Assembly: GCA_020060215.1 (NCBI GenBank)
Contig: JAGVAP010000132.1
Location: forward strand, 62,001-126,000
Direction: 5' to 3'
Origin: Deltaproteobacteria bacterium
GTDB taxonomy: Bacteria; Desulfobacterota; DSM-4660; Desulfatiglandales; HGW-15
DNA: 64,000 nt
Shown: piece by piece, positions 9,558 to 18,019 of the stretch
Layout of the letters: every line of letters starts with the position of its first letter
Numbering within the stretch: position 1 is the first letter of the stretch
Position numbers and translations under genes: made by a program
The notes under the pieces: model-generated
The model's database searches: none
The model's input: only the letters and a program-made list of their open reading frames with translations
Told to the model about the DNA's origin: nothing

Positions 9558-10775
9558 TCATATTCTGATCTTGGCCTTGCGGATAAGCAGATCCGCGACG
9601 ATACCCGCCCCGAACGCCCACGCCATGTTCGGCACCGCCAGTGCGATCCCTGTGATCAGCAGGGCCACGAAATACTCTTCATTCGTCTTCAGGCTCCGCA
9701 CCAGAGGGCATAGCTCGAGGCCTGCGAACACCAGAAGCACCCCAAGGACGGAATTGGGAATCATGGCCAGGATGCTGAACCCCAGCTCCCCGAACGCCAG
9801 GGCCAGGATCACGAAGAAGGCCCCGATCATGACCGGGGCACCGCCGGTCCTCGCCCCGAAACGGTAGTGGGCGGCCAGGCCGCCGGTTCCATGGCACATG
9901 GGGACAGCCCCGAAGAAGCCCGCAGGCAGGTTGGCGAGCCCCATGGAGAGGGCGAACCTGCCCGCCCCGCACCTGTTCAGAAGGGGGCTCTTTGGGAAAA
10001 GCGTGGTGCACGTGTCGGCGGTCCCCACGCAGGCGTTCCCGATGGTCAGCGGCACCTGCGGCAGGATCAGCATCACGAAGGCGGTCCAGAAATCCTGAAT
10101 AGACGGTGAAATGAGCCGCACCTCGGTGGGGCCGAACGCAGGCTTCAACCCTTGGGCCCCGCCGAAGACCAGGCCCGCCAGGATGCCGGCGGCGAGCGCG
10201 ACCAGGGCGGCGGGGAACTTGCGGTTGTCCAGGAGGAGCAGAACCAGGGCAAACACACCGATGCCCAGAAACAGATTCAGTGGATAGGCGGAGAAGCTCC
10301 CGTCGGCACCGGACATGGAGAGCTTCCCGGCCACGATCAGTTCGATCCCTTTGATGAGAAAAATCAATCCCAGCGCCAGCTGAATGCCCCGCACCACAGG
10401 CGCCGTAAAGAGTTTCGCAAGCCTGTCCACCAGGCCCGTCAGATACAACACCAGGAGGAAGGCGCCGAAGATGATCCCGGCCGCGCCGATGACGGATTCC
10501 GTGATCTGAGCAGGGTAGGCGATGGCGATCGCGCCCACCGCCTTCAGGGGCTGCACCGGTATGGGAAGCCGATAGTAGAACCCCGTTCCGAGATAGAACA
10601 GGCCGAAACCGAGAAACACCACGGTCGGGCTCAGCCCGTTGATCAGGATCATGGCGACCACGATCGGGAGGAGCGTCCCCAAGTCCCCGAATGCACCGGC
10701 GAGCTCCACGCGATCCAGCCGCAAGGGAAAGGCAGCTGCCCCGGTGCCTTCCTTCTTCTTTTCTTCTCTTGCCAT
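9558..10775 (-). CDS. MOT1-type molybdate/sulfate transporter family protein
   Basis: A 405-residue polytopic membrane protein with about 10-11 hydrophobic segments. Its two halves carry the signatures of the MOT1 group within the SulP-related superfamily: GAFGDLGTLLPIV near residue 28 and PVQPLKAVGAIA near 73, with the later MCHGTGGLAAHYRFGARTGG segment. There is no STAS domain, as expected for MOT1. Characterised members move molybdate; some bacterial ones are annotated as sulfate transporters, so the anion is not certain. Molybdate or tungstate uptake would suit an anaerobe rich in metalloenzymes. The gene is convergent with the cyclase and divergent from the ABC operon. Confidence 0.82.
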   Translation of the reverse strand: MAREEKKKEGTGAAAFPLRLDRVELAGAFGDLGTLLPIVVAMILINGLSPTVVFLGFGLFYLGTGFYYRLPIPVQPLKAVGAIAIAYPAQITESVIGAAGIIFGAFLLVLYLTGLVDRLAKLFTAPVVRGIQLALGLIFLIKGIELIVAGKLSMSGADGSFSAYPLNLFLGIGVFALVLLLLDNRKFPAALVALAAGILAGLVFGGAQGLKPAFGPTEVRLISPSIQDFWTAFVMLILPQVPLTIGNACVGTADTCTTLFPKSPLLNRCGAGRFALSMGLANLPAGFFGAVPMCHGTGGLAAHYRFGARTGGAPVMIGAFFVILALAFGELGFSILAMIPNSVLGVLLVFAGLELCPLVRSLKTNEEYFVALLITGIALAVPNMAWAFGAGIVADLLIRKAKIRI

Positions 10776-10930
10776 CGTCTCTCCGGTTCGGTGGAAGGGT
10801 CTATATACACGTTAAAATAAAAAATCGTGTCGGTGTAAGAGGCTAACCTTTTGGGCCGAGCCTGTCAAGCCGATCCTGAAAGTCTCCACGCCTTTTCGCG
10901 GACCCCACGTGGACCGGCGCTGCCGTGATT

Positions 10931-10963
10931 GTCCGCCCTGGATACTCTCTATCCGGGACGGAC
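10931..10963. promoter_or_regulatory. Imperfect palindrome, possible activator site
   Basis: GTCCGCCCTGGATA and TATCCGGGACGGAC are inverted copies with two mismatches around a 5-base spacer (CTCTC). It lies about 110-145 bp upstream of the -24 element at 11075, a normal distance for a sigma-54 activator site. The binding protein is unknown. Confidence 0.45.
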
Positions 10964-11074
10964 TGCTCCCCTGATCCCTTTGTACCCATTCCATTCTAAT
11001 GATCCATCCAGGAAAATATTCCCGACGAGGTCTTTTATGTCAAATGTCGGCAGGTTATCATATGGGCCGAAAGG

Positions 11075-11090
11075 TGGCACTCACTTTGCT
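11075..11090 (+). promoter_or_regulatory. Sigma-54 (-24/-12) promoter for the ABC/FtsX/LolA-like/OMP operon
   Basis: TGGCAC-N5-TTGCT with the invariant GG and GC separated by 10 bases matches the RpoN consensus closely. Transcription would start near 11102, about 60 bp before the ABC gene start at 11162. Confidence 0.75.
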
Positions 11091-11161
11091 CTTATAGCAT
11101 CCCCAATCGGAAACAATTTATGACCACCAGAGGTCAGAGGTGGAGGGTTCATGGACAAATC

Positions 11162-11866
11162 ATGGAACTGATCATCGGTCAGCAGTTGAGCAAGGTTTAT
11201 CAGTCGGGAGAAGTGGCGATCCATGCGCTCCGGGATGTGAGTTTCTCCATCGAAGAGGGGGCCTTTGCCTCTTTTGTGGGCCCCTCCGGAAGCGGCAAGA
11301 CCACCTTGTTGAACCTGATCGGCTGCCTCGACAAACCCTCGGGCGGCCGGCTTGTCATTGCAGATATGGATGTGACGAGCTTTACCAAGACAGATGCCGC
11401 GATCTTCCGGGGCAGGCACATCGGGTTCATTTTCCAGGACTTCAACCTCATCCCCGTGCTTACGGTATTCGAGAACGTCGAATACCCCCTGCTCATGGTC
11501 CGGAATACCCCCTTAGGCGAAAGAAGACAAAGGGTCATGGACCTCCTGGAGGCGGTGGGGATGACCCGGCAGAAGGATAAATACCCCGATCAGATCTCGG
11601 GGGGGCAGAAGCAGCGGGTTGCGGTCGCGAGGGCGCTGGTGACGAATCCGAAGCTCGTCCTGGCCGATGAGCCGACCGCGAACCTCGACCACAAAACGGC
11701 GTACATGGTCATCGACCTGATGAAAAAGATGCGGAACGAGTCCAGGACCACCTTCATCTTCTCCACCCATGACCAGAAGATCGTCGGGGAAGCGGAGATC
11801 CTCTATCTGCTGGAGGACGGGGAACTGGTCAGGCGGGAGGAGAAGGGAGGGAAAGCCCATGCGTAA
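11162..11866 (+). CDS. ABC transporter ATP-binding protein (LolD/MacB type)
   Basis: A 234-residue ATPase subunit. Walker A is GPSGSGKT (40-47), the Q-loop is in GFIFQDFNL, the ABC signature is ISGGQKQRVAVARAL and Walker B is LVLADEPTANLD. Sequence and size fit the LolD/MacB/FtsE group that powers FtsX-type permeases. These are mechanotransmission machines acting on periplasmic lipoproteins, and need not be true importers or exporters. The ATG at 11162 begins MELI as in relatives. An in-frame ATG at 11120 would add 14 residues but has no ribosome site. The stop overlaps the permease start by 8 bp. A sigma-54 promoter lies upstream at 11075. Confidence 0.92.
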   Translation: MELIIGQQLSKVYQSGEVAIHALRDVSFSIEEGAFASFVGPSGSGKTTLLNLIGCLDKPSGGRLVIADMDVTSFTKTDAAIFRGRHIGFIFQDFNLIPVLTVFENVEYPLLMVRNTPLGERRQRVMDLLEAVGMTRQKDKYPDQISGGQKQRVAVARALVTNPKLVLADEPTANLDHKTAYMVIDLMKKMRNESRTTFIFSTHDQKIVGEAEILYLLEDGELVRREEKGGKAHA

Positions 11867-13097
11867 TCTCTTCAAGATCGCCGTGAGGAACCTGATGCGG
11901 TACAGGAGAAGGACCGCTCTTACTGCATCCCTGATCGCGATCGGGGTCGTTTTCGTCCTTGTCTTCGTCGCGGTCTCCGGTTCTTTCAAGAGCATGATCG
12001 TAACCCAGATTACGGGCTCGATGCTCGGGGACCTGGAGATCCACCGGAAGGGCTATGTGGCATCCATCGAAAACCTGCCCCTTACCCTGATGATGAACCG
12101 GGAACAGGTCAAGGCCGCGGAGCAGGCCATGGGGAGAATACCGGAGATCGAGTCCTACTCGCCTCGCATCAAGTTCGGCGGTCTCTTCAGCAACTTTACG
12201 GAGACGACCAACGTCAGGCTCAACGGCGTCGACCCGGATCTGGAGATGAAGACCCTTCCCCTCCTTGCTTCGAGGATCGTGGAGGGGGACAAGGCGATCA
12301 GGAAGGGGGAGATCCTGATACCGGAGCTGCTTGCAAAGGGCATGAAGGTGGCCGTAGGGGACCTGGTCGTGGTCATCGCCACGAACGTGGACGGCTCGGT
12401 CAACGGCAAGCAGCTCAAGGTGGGGGGTGTCCTCGAAAGCGCCACCGGCCCAGGGGGCCGGGACGGCTATCTCCATATCGAGGACGCAGCGGAGATCCTG
12501 AGGATGGAGGAGTTGGAGATCAGCGAGATCGCAGTCAGGGTCCGCGATTTCGGGAAACTCGACCGGGCCGCGGCGAGACTTGAAAGCGAGATCACGGGAC
12601 ATATGAACAAGCAGGGGAGACCGGTCTTTGAGGTCCACACCTGGGAGGCCCTCTCACCCTTCTACAACATTGCGCGGATGATCGATCTCATGACCCTCTT
12701 CATCAAGATCATGCTGATCGCGATCGTGCTGATCAGCATCATGAACGTCATGATCATGGCTGTCTACGAGAGGATCAGGGAGATCGGCACCATTGCCGCC
12801 ATCGGCACCCTGCCCGGAAGGATCCTCTCCATGTTCGTGATCGAAGGGCTTTGCCTCGGGATCCTCGGAGCCGCCGTGGGAAACGCGGTCGGGTCGCTGA
12901 TCGTGTTCATCCTCCACCAGGCCAGGCTCACTTTCGATTTCGGGAGGCAGACCGGGCTCGTCCTTTCACCGACCCTCCAGGTTTCGGACGTGCTGCTGAT
13001 TTCGATGATCGTGGTCGTGGTCGCCGTCCTCGGGAGTCTGCAGCCCGCAATCAAGGCATCCAAGATGGAGCCGATCACGGCGCTGCGACACGTATAG
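11859..13097 (+). CDS. FtsX-like permease (LolC/E-MacB family)
   Basis: A 412-residue permease. It has one N-terminal membrane helix (about 18-40), a large periplasmic domain (about 45-280) and three C-terminal helices (about 285-405) forming the FtsX domain; the ERIREIGTIAAIG segment is the typical coupling helix to the ATPase. It is the partner of the preceding ATPase, whose gene it overlaps. With the LolA-like protein and outer-membrane protein downstream, the set should move a lipoprotein or lipid-like substrate from the inner toward the outer membrane. The cargo is unknown. Confidence 0.88.
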   Translation: MRNLFKIAVRNLMRYRRRTALTASLIAIGVVFVLVFVAVSGSFKSMIVTQITGSMLGDLEIHRKGYVASIENLPLTLMMNREQVKAAEQAMGRIPEIESYSPRIKFGGLFSNFTETTNVRLNGVDPDLEMKTLPLLASRIVEGDKAIRKGEILIPELLAKGMKVAVGDLVVVIATNVDGSVNGKQLKVGGVLESATGPGGRDGYLHIEDAAEILRMEELEISEIAVRVRDFGKLDRAAARLESEITGHMNKQGRPVFEVHTWEALSPFYNIARMIDLMTLFIKIMLIAIVLISIMNVMIMAVYERIREIGTIAAIGTLPGRILSMFVIEGLCLGILGAAVGNAVGSLIVFILHQARLTFDFGRQTGLVLSPTLQVSDVLLISMIVVVVAVLGSLQPAIKASKMEPITALRHV

Positions 13098-13118
13098 GAG
13101 GGAGAATATCGGGAAGAG

Positions 13119-13153
13119 AATGTCCAATGTCCAATGCAGAATGTCCAATGTCC
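13119..13153. repeat. Five tandem 7-mers before the LolA-like gene
   Basis: The unit AATGTCC occurs twice, then one variant AATGCAG, then twice again, exactly five units in 35 bases. It sits in the 75-base gap between the permease and the LolA-like gene, 20 bases before that start codon. Confidence 0.8.
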
Positions 13154-13172
13154 AAGGGAAGAGGGAGGTATC

Positions 13173-13904
13173 ATGAAACGACTTCTTGCCACATTCCTTC
13201 TCCTTTTTGTCGCCGCGCCGGTGTATGGGGCGGACGGGACGCAGATCCTGGAGCGGGTCGACAAGAACCTTTCGCCCGAATCGTACGATTCGTACAGGAA
13301 GATCGTCAATGTCGAGCCCAGCGGGAGGAAGAAGGAGTACATTTACTACACCGCCAAGAAGGGAAAGGACCGGATCGCCGGACTGTTCCTCTCCCCGCCC
13401 AGTGAAAAAGGCAGAAGCACCCTGAGGCTCGGCGACAACATGTGGCTCCATGTCCCGAACGTGGGGAAGCCTGTCCGCATCACCAGCCTCCAGTCCGTGA
13501 TCGGCGGTGTGTTCAACAATGCCGACATCCTGGCCCTCGAGTATTCCGTCGAGTATAATGTGGAGAGCGTGGAGGAGCAGGGGAACGAATACCTCCTCCA
13601 CTGCAAGGCCAAGACCAAGACCGTAGCGTACGACCGGCTCAGGATCTGGGCGGACAAGCAGAAGATCCTTCCCACCAGGATCGAATGTCTAACCGAGTCG
13701 AACATGCTCATCAAGACCCTCTACTTCAAGGATGTGAAGGACTTCGGGGATGGGATCGTCAGGCCCGCAGCCATCGAGACCGACAGCCCCCTGTACAAGG
13801 GGTACAAGTCCGTGATGCTCTTCGCGAAGATCCAGAAGCGCCAGTTCCCGGATGAGGTGTTCACCCTTACCTTCATGCCCAAGATGGAAACTCTGCCGAA
13901 ATGA
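13173..13904 (+). CDS. LolA-like outer-membrane lipoprotein-sorting protein
   Basis: A 243-residue protein with a signal peptide (1-19, cleavage after VYG). The mature part has the incomplete beta-barrel pattern of the LolA-like group often found beside FtsX-type ABC systems. The strand GDNMWLHVPNVGKPVRI and the later ATPase-independent barrel strands are characteristic. It would act in the periplasm as carrier of the ABC system's substrate. ATG at 13173 is preceded by GAGGGAGG. Its stop overlaps the next start in an ATGA. Family membership is fairly clear; the cargo is not. Confidence 0.82.
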   Translation: MKRLLATFLLLFVAAPVYGADGTQILERVDKNLSPESYDSYRKIVNVEPSGRKKEYIYYTAKKGKDRIAGLFLSPPSEKGRSTLRLGDNMWLHVPNVGKPVRITSLQSVIGGVFNNADILALEYSVEYNVESVEEQGNEYLLHCKAKTKTVAYDRLRIWADKQKILPTRIECLTESNMLIKTLYFKDVKDFGDGIVRPAAIETDSPLYKGYKSVMLFAKIQKRQFPDEVFTLTFMPKMETLPK

Positions 13905-15202
13905 AGAGACTCTTACCGGCCGTTCTCCTTTTCTGGTCTTTCGCCGGAGCTGTGCAGGCGGCCGAGGAGTACACCTTCACGCTCGAGGAGATCGAGAAGA
14001 AGCCGTATCACGTCGGCGGCTTCGTGGAATTGCGGCCGATCCTGTTCGGCCTGGACAGGGAGGCTGCCTTCTACGAGCTCAACCTCTTCGATCAAGAACC
14101 GGGGGACACGGTCCTGGAGTACAACGGGAGGCTCTGGCTCGATGCAAGTGTCCAGAAAGGGATAGCCGCTTTCTATCTCCAGATGAACACGGACTACAGG
14201 CAGTCCGAGGTGGTCGATGCGACGAGCACGACCAGGCCCTACCAGGCCTTTCTCTCCCTGAAACCGACAATCCACTGGACGGTCGAGACAGGCAAAAAGA
14301 CCTCCAAATGGGGCAAGGGATACGCGTGGAACCCGGCCGCCTTCATCGACCGGCCCAAGGACCCCGATGACCCGGAACTCGCCCTGGAGGGTTTCACCAT
14401 CGCGTCCGCAGACTACATCAGGAGCTTTCCGTCGGGACCGCTGAAGACCTTCTCCTTCACCCCCGTCATCCTGCCCGTGTACGGGGACCTCAATGACGAT
14501 TTCGGAGAGAGCGGGGAGGTGAACTTCGCGGGCAAGGTCTACCTCCTGCTCTACGATACGGACATCGACCTCATGTTCCTGACCGGAGGCAGCAGGACCC
14601 CGCGATACGGCATGGATTTTTCCAGGAACCTCGGGACCAATCTGGAGGTGCACGGTGAAATTGCCCTGGTCGAAGATTTCACGAAGACGTCCATCGACGA
14701 GGCGGGAAACATCAGCCGGAGCACCCATGACGAGGTGAACTACCTCCTGGGCACGCGCTACCTGAGCAAACAGAACACCACCTATATCTTCGAGTACTAT
14801 TATCAGGGGACCGGTTTTTCCGAAGACGAGATCACCGACTACCTTACGTTCGTCCGGGCGGGCTACGATGCATTCTTCTCGGGAGGCGACACCCGGGGGC
14901 TGCGCAGGGCTGCGGCGGTTACCCAAGGCAATTACGGGCGCTTCACCCCGGGAAAGCACTACCTGTACCTGAGGGCAAGCCATCCCGACCCCTTCGATAT
15001 CCTCTACTTCACACCGGCGCTCACCTGGATCTTCCATCTGGAGGACCAGAGTTTCTCCATCTCGCCGGAGGTGCTCTACACGGGCGTCAAGAACCTGGAG
15101 CTCAGGCTGAAGGGAACGGTGCTTGCGGGAGAAGACCTCACGGAGTTCGGGGAAAAGCAGAGCGACTACCGGATCGAGCTGAGGGCCAGGTATTTCTTTT
15201 AG
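13901..15202 (+). CDS. Predicted outer-membrane beta-barrel protein
   Basis: A 433-residue protein with a signal peptide (1-20, ending VQAAEE). The mature part has alternating aromatic/hydrophobic strands, is rich in Tyr, Phe and Gly, and ends in Phe (RARYFF), the usual terminal signature of Bam-inserted barrels. Its last gene position in the ABC/FtsX/LolA-like operon and its 4-bp overlap with the LolA-like gene suggest it is the outer-membrane end of the same pathway. I do not recognise a named family. Confidence 0.75.
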   Translation: MKRLLPAVLLFWSFAGAVQAAEEYTFTLEEIEKKPYHVGGFVELRPILFGLDREAAFYELNLFDQEPGDTVLEYNGRLWLDASVQKGIAAFYLQMNTDYRQSEVVDATSTTRPYQAFLSLKPTIHWTVETGKKTSKWGKGYAWNPAAFIDRPKDPDDPELALEGFTIASADYIRSFPSGPLKTFSFTPVILPVYGDLNDDFGESGEVNFAGKVYLLLYDTDIDLMFLTGGSRTPRYGMDFSRNLGTNLEVHGEIALVEDFTKTSIDEAGNISRSTHDEVNYLLGTRYLSKQNTTYIFEYYYQGTGFSEDEITDYLTFVRAGYDAFFSGGDTRGLRRAAAVTQGNYGRFTPGKHYLYLRASHPDPFDILYFTPALTWIFHLEDQSFSISPEVLYTGVKNLELRLKGTVLAGEDLTEFGEKQSDYRIELRARYFF

Positions 15203-15206
15203 CTCT

Positions 15207-15791
15207 TCAAGGAATGTCCTTCAGCATCAGCCGGGCCCACTCCGGCAATGGATCGCCGGTCCATGCGCGCCGGCCTCTCTTCACAACGGCCACGGGCCTG
15301 AAGGGATCGCCCCGGAGCGAGTTGTCCAGTATCCGGGCTTCGTCCGCGAGCGGAAGGGCGGTAGCGATATTCTGCAGAGTACGGGGGAGGCGCGTGCTGA
15401 TCTTTTCAGAGGGCACGCCGTGACCCCCTTCGGAGACGCGCTGTTGAACGCGAGCCTCGTTCAGGGCCGGGGGTTCCAGGTGGATACAGAGCAGGATCAC
15501 CTCATAGCCCCGGGCCTTGGCGTCTGCAATGAAATCGATTTTGGAGGGGTGCGAGAAGACCGTCTCGAAACAGAAACTCACCCCTTCCCGCAGAAGCCGC
15601 TCCCGGATCACGTCAGCCACTCCTGCAGCCTCATAGCCGACGGATTCCGGTCTCTCCGGGTTGATGATCCTGGCGATCAGATCCGCATTGACCAGCAACA
15701 TCCCCCTGGGCTTGAGGAAATGGTGGTAAAAGGTCGACTTGCCGGCTCCATTTCCACCGGCCAAGACCCAGATCTGCCTGGGCGGGGTCAT
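15207..15791 (-). CDS. Zeta-toxin-like P-loop kinase
   Basis: A 194-residue protein with Walker A GGNGAGKST at about residues 12-20, LVNADLIAR (the Asp of zeta-type kinases) near 38, and the FCFETVFSHPSK segment, all typical of the zeta toxin/AAA_33 family. Zeta toxins phosphorylate UDP-N-acetylglucosamine or related sugars, but many chromosomal members of this family are uncharacterised. Its ATG overlaps the stop of the upstream gene in an ATGA, as in toxin-antitoxin operons. It is nearly adjacent to and convergent with the OMP gene. Confidence 0.8.
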   Translation of the reverse strand: MTPPRQIWVLAGGNGAGKSTFYHHFLKPRGMLLVNADLIARIINPERPESVGYEAAGVADVIRERLLREGVSFCFETVFSHPSKIDFIADAKARGYEVILLCIHLEPPALNEARVQQRVSEGGHGVPSEKISTRLPRTLQNIATALPLADEARILDNSLRGDPFRPVAVVKRGRRAWTGDPLPEWARLMLKDIP

Positions 15792-16186
15792 CCGACCACC
15801 TTGAACTTGCCGTTTTGGAATCTCCCTGTCCTGCGCTCGCCGGTCGAAGAATTCACCCGGTCGATCATGCCGGGACGGTTTCGACTGGATTCGTAGTAAA
15901 CGGCGGCCCTGGTGACCTCTTCCGCCAGGGCTCCCTTCTTCCTCCTTTTCTCCAAGTCGGCAAACACGTCGCCGGGGGCGGCCGGATGGGATTCGACCGG
16001 TTCGACGACGATCTTCTTGAGGCCCTGGGTCACGGCGACCACATCGCTGAAGTCGATCACCCCTTGAACGGCCTTGCCCAGGGTCGCCCAGAACTCGATC
16101 TGTTTGGGCACCGATCGTTTCTGGATCAGCGATTCCCGCTCTGCGGCCTCCACCAGCTCCGGGCTCAATCTCATGGGATTCGCCAT
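15788..16186 (-). CDS. ParD-like ribbon-helix-helix antitoxin partner
   Basis: A 132-residue protein. The first 50 residues (MRLSPELVEAAERESLIQ, then RSVPKQIEFWATLGKAV) resemble the ParD-like ribbon-helix-helix proteins, which bind operator DNA as dimers. The remaining 80 residues are charged and may wrap the toxin. It precedes and overlaps the zeta-like kinase gene, so it is the probable antitoxin and autoregulator. The start at 16186 fits the family; an in-frame ATG at 16246 would add 20 unlikely residues that read through the promoter. Toxin-antitoxin activity is inferred from arrangement. Confidence 0.7.
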   Translation of the reverse strand: MANPMRLSPELVEAAERESLIQKRSVPKQIEFWATLGKAVQGVIDFSDVVAVTQGLKKIVVEPVESHPAAPGDVFADLEKRRKKGALAEEVTRAAVYYESSRNRPGMIDRVNSSTGERRTGRFQNGKFKVVG

Positions 16187-16212
16187 GGTGCACCCCCTTA
16201 TGCTGCTTTTTG

Positions 16213-16224
16213 CTACAATAGTAG
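16213..16224. promoter_or_regulatory. Short palindrome upstream of the antitoxin gene
   Basis: CTAC-AATA-GTAG is a perfect inverted repeat 27 bases before the antitoxin start. On the minus strand it contains TACTAT, a plausible -10 element. Autoregulation by the ribbon-helix-helix protein at such a site is typical. Confidence 0.4.
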
Positions 16225-16415
16225 CGCATGACTGCATGCCTGTCAATCATCGGCGGCAATCCATGCATCATCGGTAAGCCCGAAGCGGACCAGCATGTCC
16301 TTGACACCCCGAATTCCCAACCCTATCCTAGGAGTTACGCCCTCTCTTTCGAGCCCGGGGAGTTCGACCGGCGTTGAACCCGCCATGCGCGTTCCCCCGG
16401 GTAGGAGAATGCCTT

Positions 16416-17789
16416 ATGAAAGGACCGTTGGAACAAAGCCGGGATCGGGGGGCCGGTCGCATCTTCGTGATCGACGATGACCCGGTAGCCCTGAAGAACC
16501 TGCGCCGGGTCCTGGAAAGGGCCGGCTATCGGGTCTCCGCGTTCGTAAATCCGCTTCAGGCCCTGCGGCGCCTCGAGGATGAAGAATGCGATCTGATCGT
16601 CAGTGACATCAAGATGCCTCACCTTGACGGGCTCGAACTCCTGGGCCGGGCCTCCAGCATCGCCCCCAATGTCGAAGTCATCCTGATCACCGGGTACGCT
16701 TCCCTCGAAGGAGCGGTCGAGGCGACGAAGAGCGGCGCCTTCCACTACCTCGCCAAACCTTTTACACCGGAGCAGCTTCGAAGCCTTGTCCAGGAGGCCC
16801 TGAACCAGAGATCCCTGAGGTGTGCCCCGCAGACGGACGGCGGGGACCCGCGGTTTGCACCCCTGATCGTGGGGAAGAGCCCAAAGATGGTCCGCATCGT
16901 CGAACTCGTGAAGCAGATCGCGCCCACAGACTGCAGCGTGCTCATACTGGGGAGTTCGGGCACGGGGAAGGAGCTTATTGCCCGGTCGATCCACGGCTAC
17001 AGTGCCCGCAGCAAGGGGCCCTTCGTGGCATTCAACTGCGGGGGATTCAACGAGGATCTTGTCGTCAACGAGCTCTTCGGTCACGAGAAGGAGGCTTTTA
17101 CCGGCGCCAGGAGCCGTAAAATCGGCCTTCTGGAGGCCGCCCACGGGGGGACCCTGTTCCTGGACGAAGTCGGGGACATGCCCCTTTCCATGCAATCGAA
17201 GCTCCTCCGTGTGATTCAGGAGAGGGAACTGATTCGAGTGGGAGGGACGAACCCTGTCCCCATAGACGTGAGAATTGTTGCAGCCACGGCAAAGAATCTC
17301 AAGGCGGCCGTGGAAGAGAACGGTTTTCGCCGTGACCTCTATTACCGTTTGAATGTGGTCAACGTGGTCCTGCCTCCCCTTTCCGAGCGCAGGGAAGACA
17401 TCCCCCTGCTCTCCTACCATTTCTTGGCCAAATGCAGGAGACGAACCCGAAAGCCGGTCACGGCGATCTCCGAAAAGGCCATGTCCCTGTTGGACCGGTA
17501 CGGTTTTCCCGGAAATCTGAGAGAGCTCGAGAACATCGTCGAACGCGCGGCGGCCGTCTGCCGGGGCCGAATCATCCAGCCCTCGGACCTCCCCCCGGAT
17601 CTGGCCAGAATCGAGTTGTATTCTTACCACCAGTCGGACGACCATCTGATGAGCCTGGAAGAGCTGGAACAGGACTATATCGCTCATATCCTCCAACTGA
17701 CCGGCGGCCTGCGCACCCGTGCGGCCGAGATCCTCGGGATCGATCGCGCCTCGTTATGGCGAAAGATCAAGAAGTACGGCCTGGACTAG
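16416..17789 (+). CDS. Sigma-54-dependent response regulator (NtrC family)
   Basis: A 457-residue activator: receiver domain (about 14-130, phosphoacceptor Asp-64 in VSDIKMP), AAA+ domain (about 150-385, Walker A GSSGTGKE at 179-186, Walker B GGTLFLDE at 244-251), and a C-terminal Fis-type helix-turn-helix (about 430-457). The sigma-54 contact loop reads EAFTGA at 226-231 with Glu in place of the usual first Gly. It should bind an upstream palindrome and open sigma-54 promoters. The operon just downstream has exactly such a promoter (17977) and palindrome (17883), so it is the likely target. GGAG lies 8 bases before the chosen ATG. Confidence 0.92.
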   Translation: MKGPLEQSRDRGAGRIFVIDDDPVALKNLRRVLERAGYRVSAFVNPLQALRRLEDEECDLIVSDIKMPHLDGLELLGRASSIAPNVEVILITGYASLEGAVEATKSGAFHYLAKPFTPEQLRSLVQEALNQRSLRCAPQTDGGDPRFAPLIVGKSPKMVRIVELVKQIAPTDCSVLILGSSGTGKELIARSIHGYSARSKGPFVAFNCGGFNEDLVVNELFGHEKEAFTGARSRKIGLLEAAHGGTLFLDEVGDMPLSMQSKLLRVIQERELIRVGGTNPVPIDVRIVAATAKNLKAAVEENGFRRDLYYRLNVVNVVLPPLSERREDIPLLSYHFLAKCRRRTRKPVTAISEKAMSLLDRYGFPGNLRELENIVERAAAVCRGRIIQPSDLPPDLARIELYSYHQSDDHLMSLEELEQDYIAHILQLTGGLRTRAAEILGIDRASLWRKIKKYGLD

Positions 17790-17882
17790 ACCGTTCCCTC
17801 CTGCAACGACACCGCTCGGTTTTGAAACGCTGCGCTCCTTCCCTTGCTCTCCGGCAGTTGGCGGCCCCGCATCCCCGCGAGT

Positions 17883-17899
17883 GGTTGCATTCTGCAACC
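17883..17899. promoter_or_regulatory. Perfect palindrome, candidate sigma-54 activator site
   Basis: GGTTGCA-TTC-TGCAACC is a perfect inverted repeat with 7-base arms. It lies about 80-95 bp upstream of the sigma-54 -24 element at 17977. Related TTGCA/TGCAA sites occur at 26840 and 32588, each at a similar distance from a sigma-54 promoter. Confidence 0.6.
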
Positions 17900-17976
17900 T
17901 TCCGCACCCCTCCGTCCTGCCCTGGGTTTCAGGCCTTTCCGCTTCGGCGACAGGCTCTTATCCCCATGGGGCCATT

Positions 17977-17992
17977 CGGCACGCTCCTTGCC
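17977..17992 (+). promoter_or_regulatory. Sigma-54 promoter of the stress-protein/SLC13/signalling operon
   Basis: CGGCACG-N4-TTGCC has GG and GC separated by 10 bases, matching the -24/-12 pattern except for the first base. Transcription would begin near 18003, 17 bases before the ATG at 18020. The gene immediately upstream encodes a sigma-54 response regulator. Confidence 0.7.
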
Positions 17993-18019
17993 TGTTACTC
18001 CCATTGAAAGGAAGGGCGC

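Larger units (their letters stand above)
10776..11161. other. Divergent intergenic region without a gene
   Basis: This 386-base gap separates the MOT1-type gene from the ABC operon. The only structures I can support are the palindrome at 10931-10963 and the sigma-54 promoter at 11075-11090, both listed separately. An A/T-rich stretch (10802-10830) directly before the transporter gene could hold its promoter. I see no reading frame with family resemblance. Confidence 0.6.

Noticed and set aside
11120..11161. Upstream ATG for the ABC ATPase
   Set aside because: No ribosome site and the extra 14 residues do not fit relatives.
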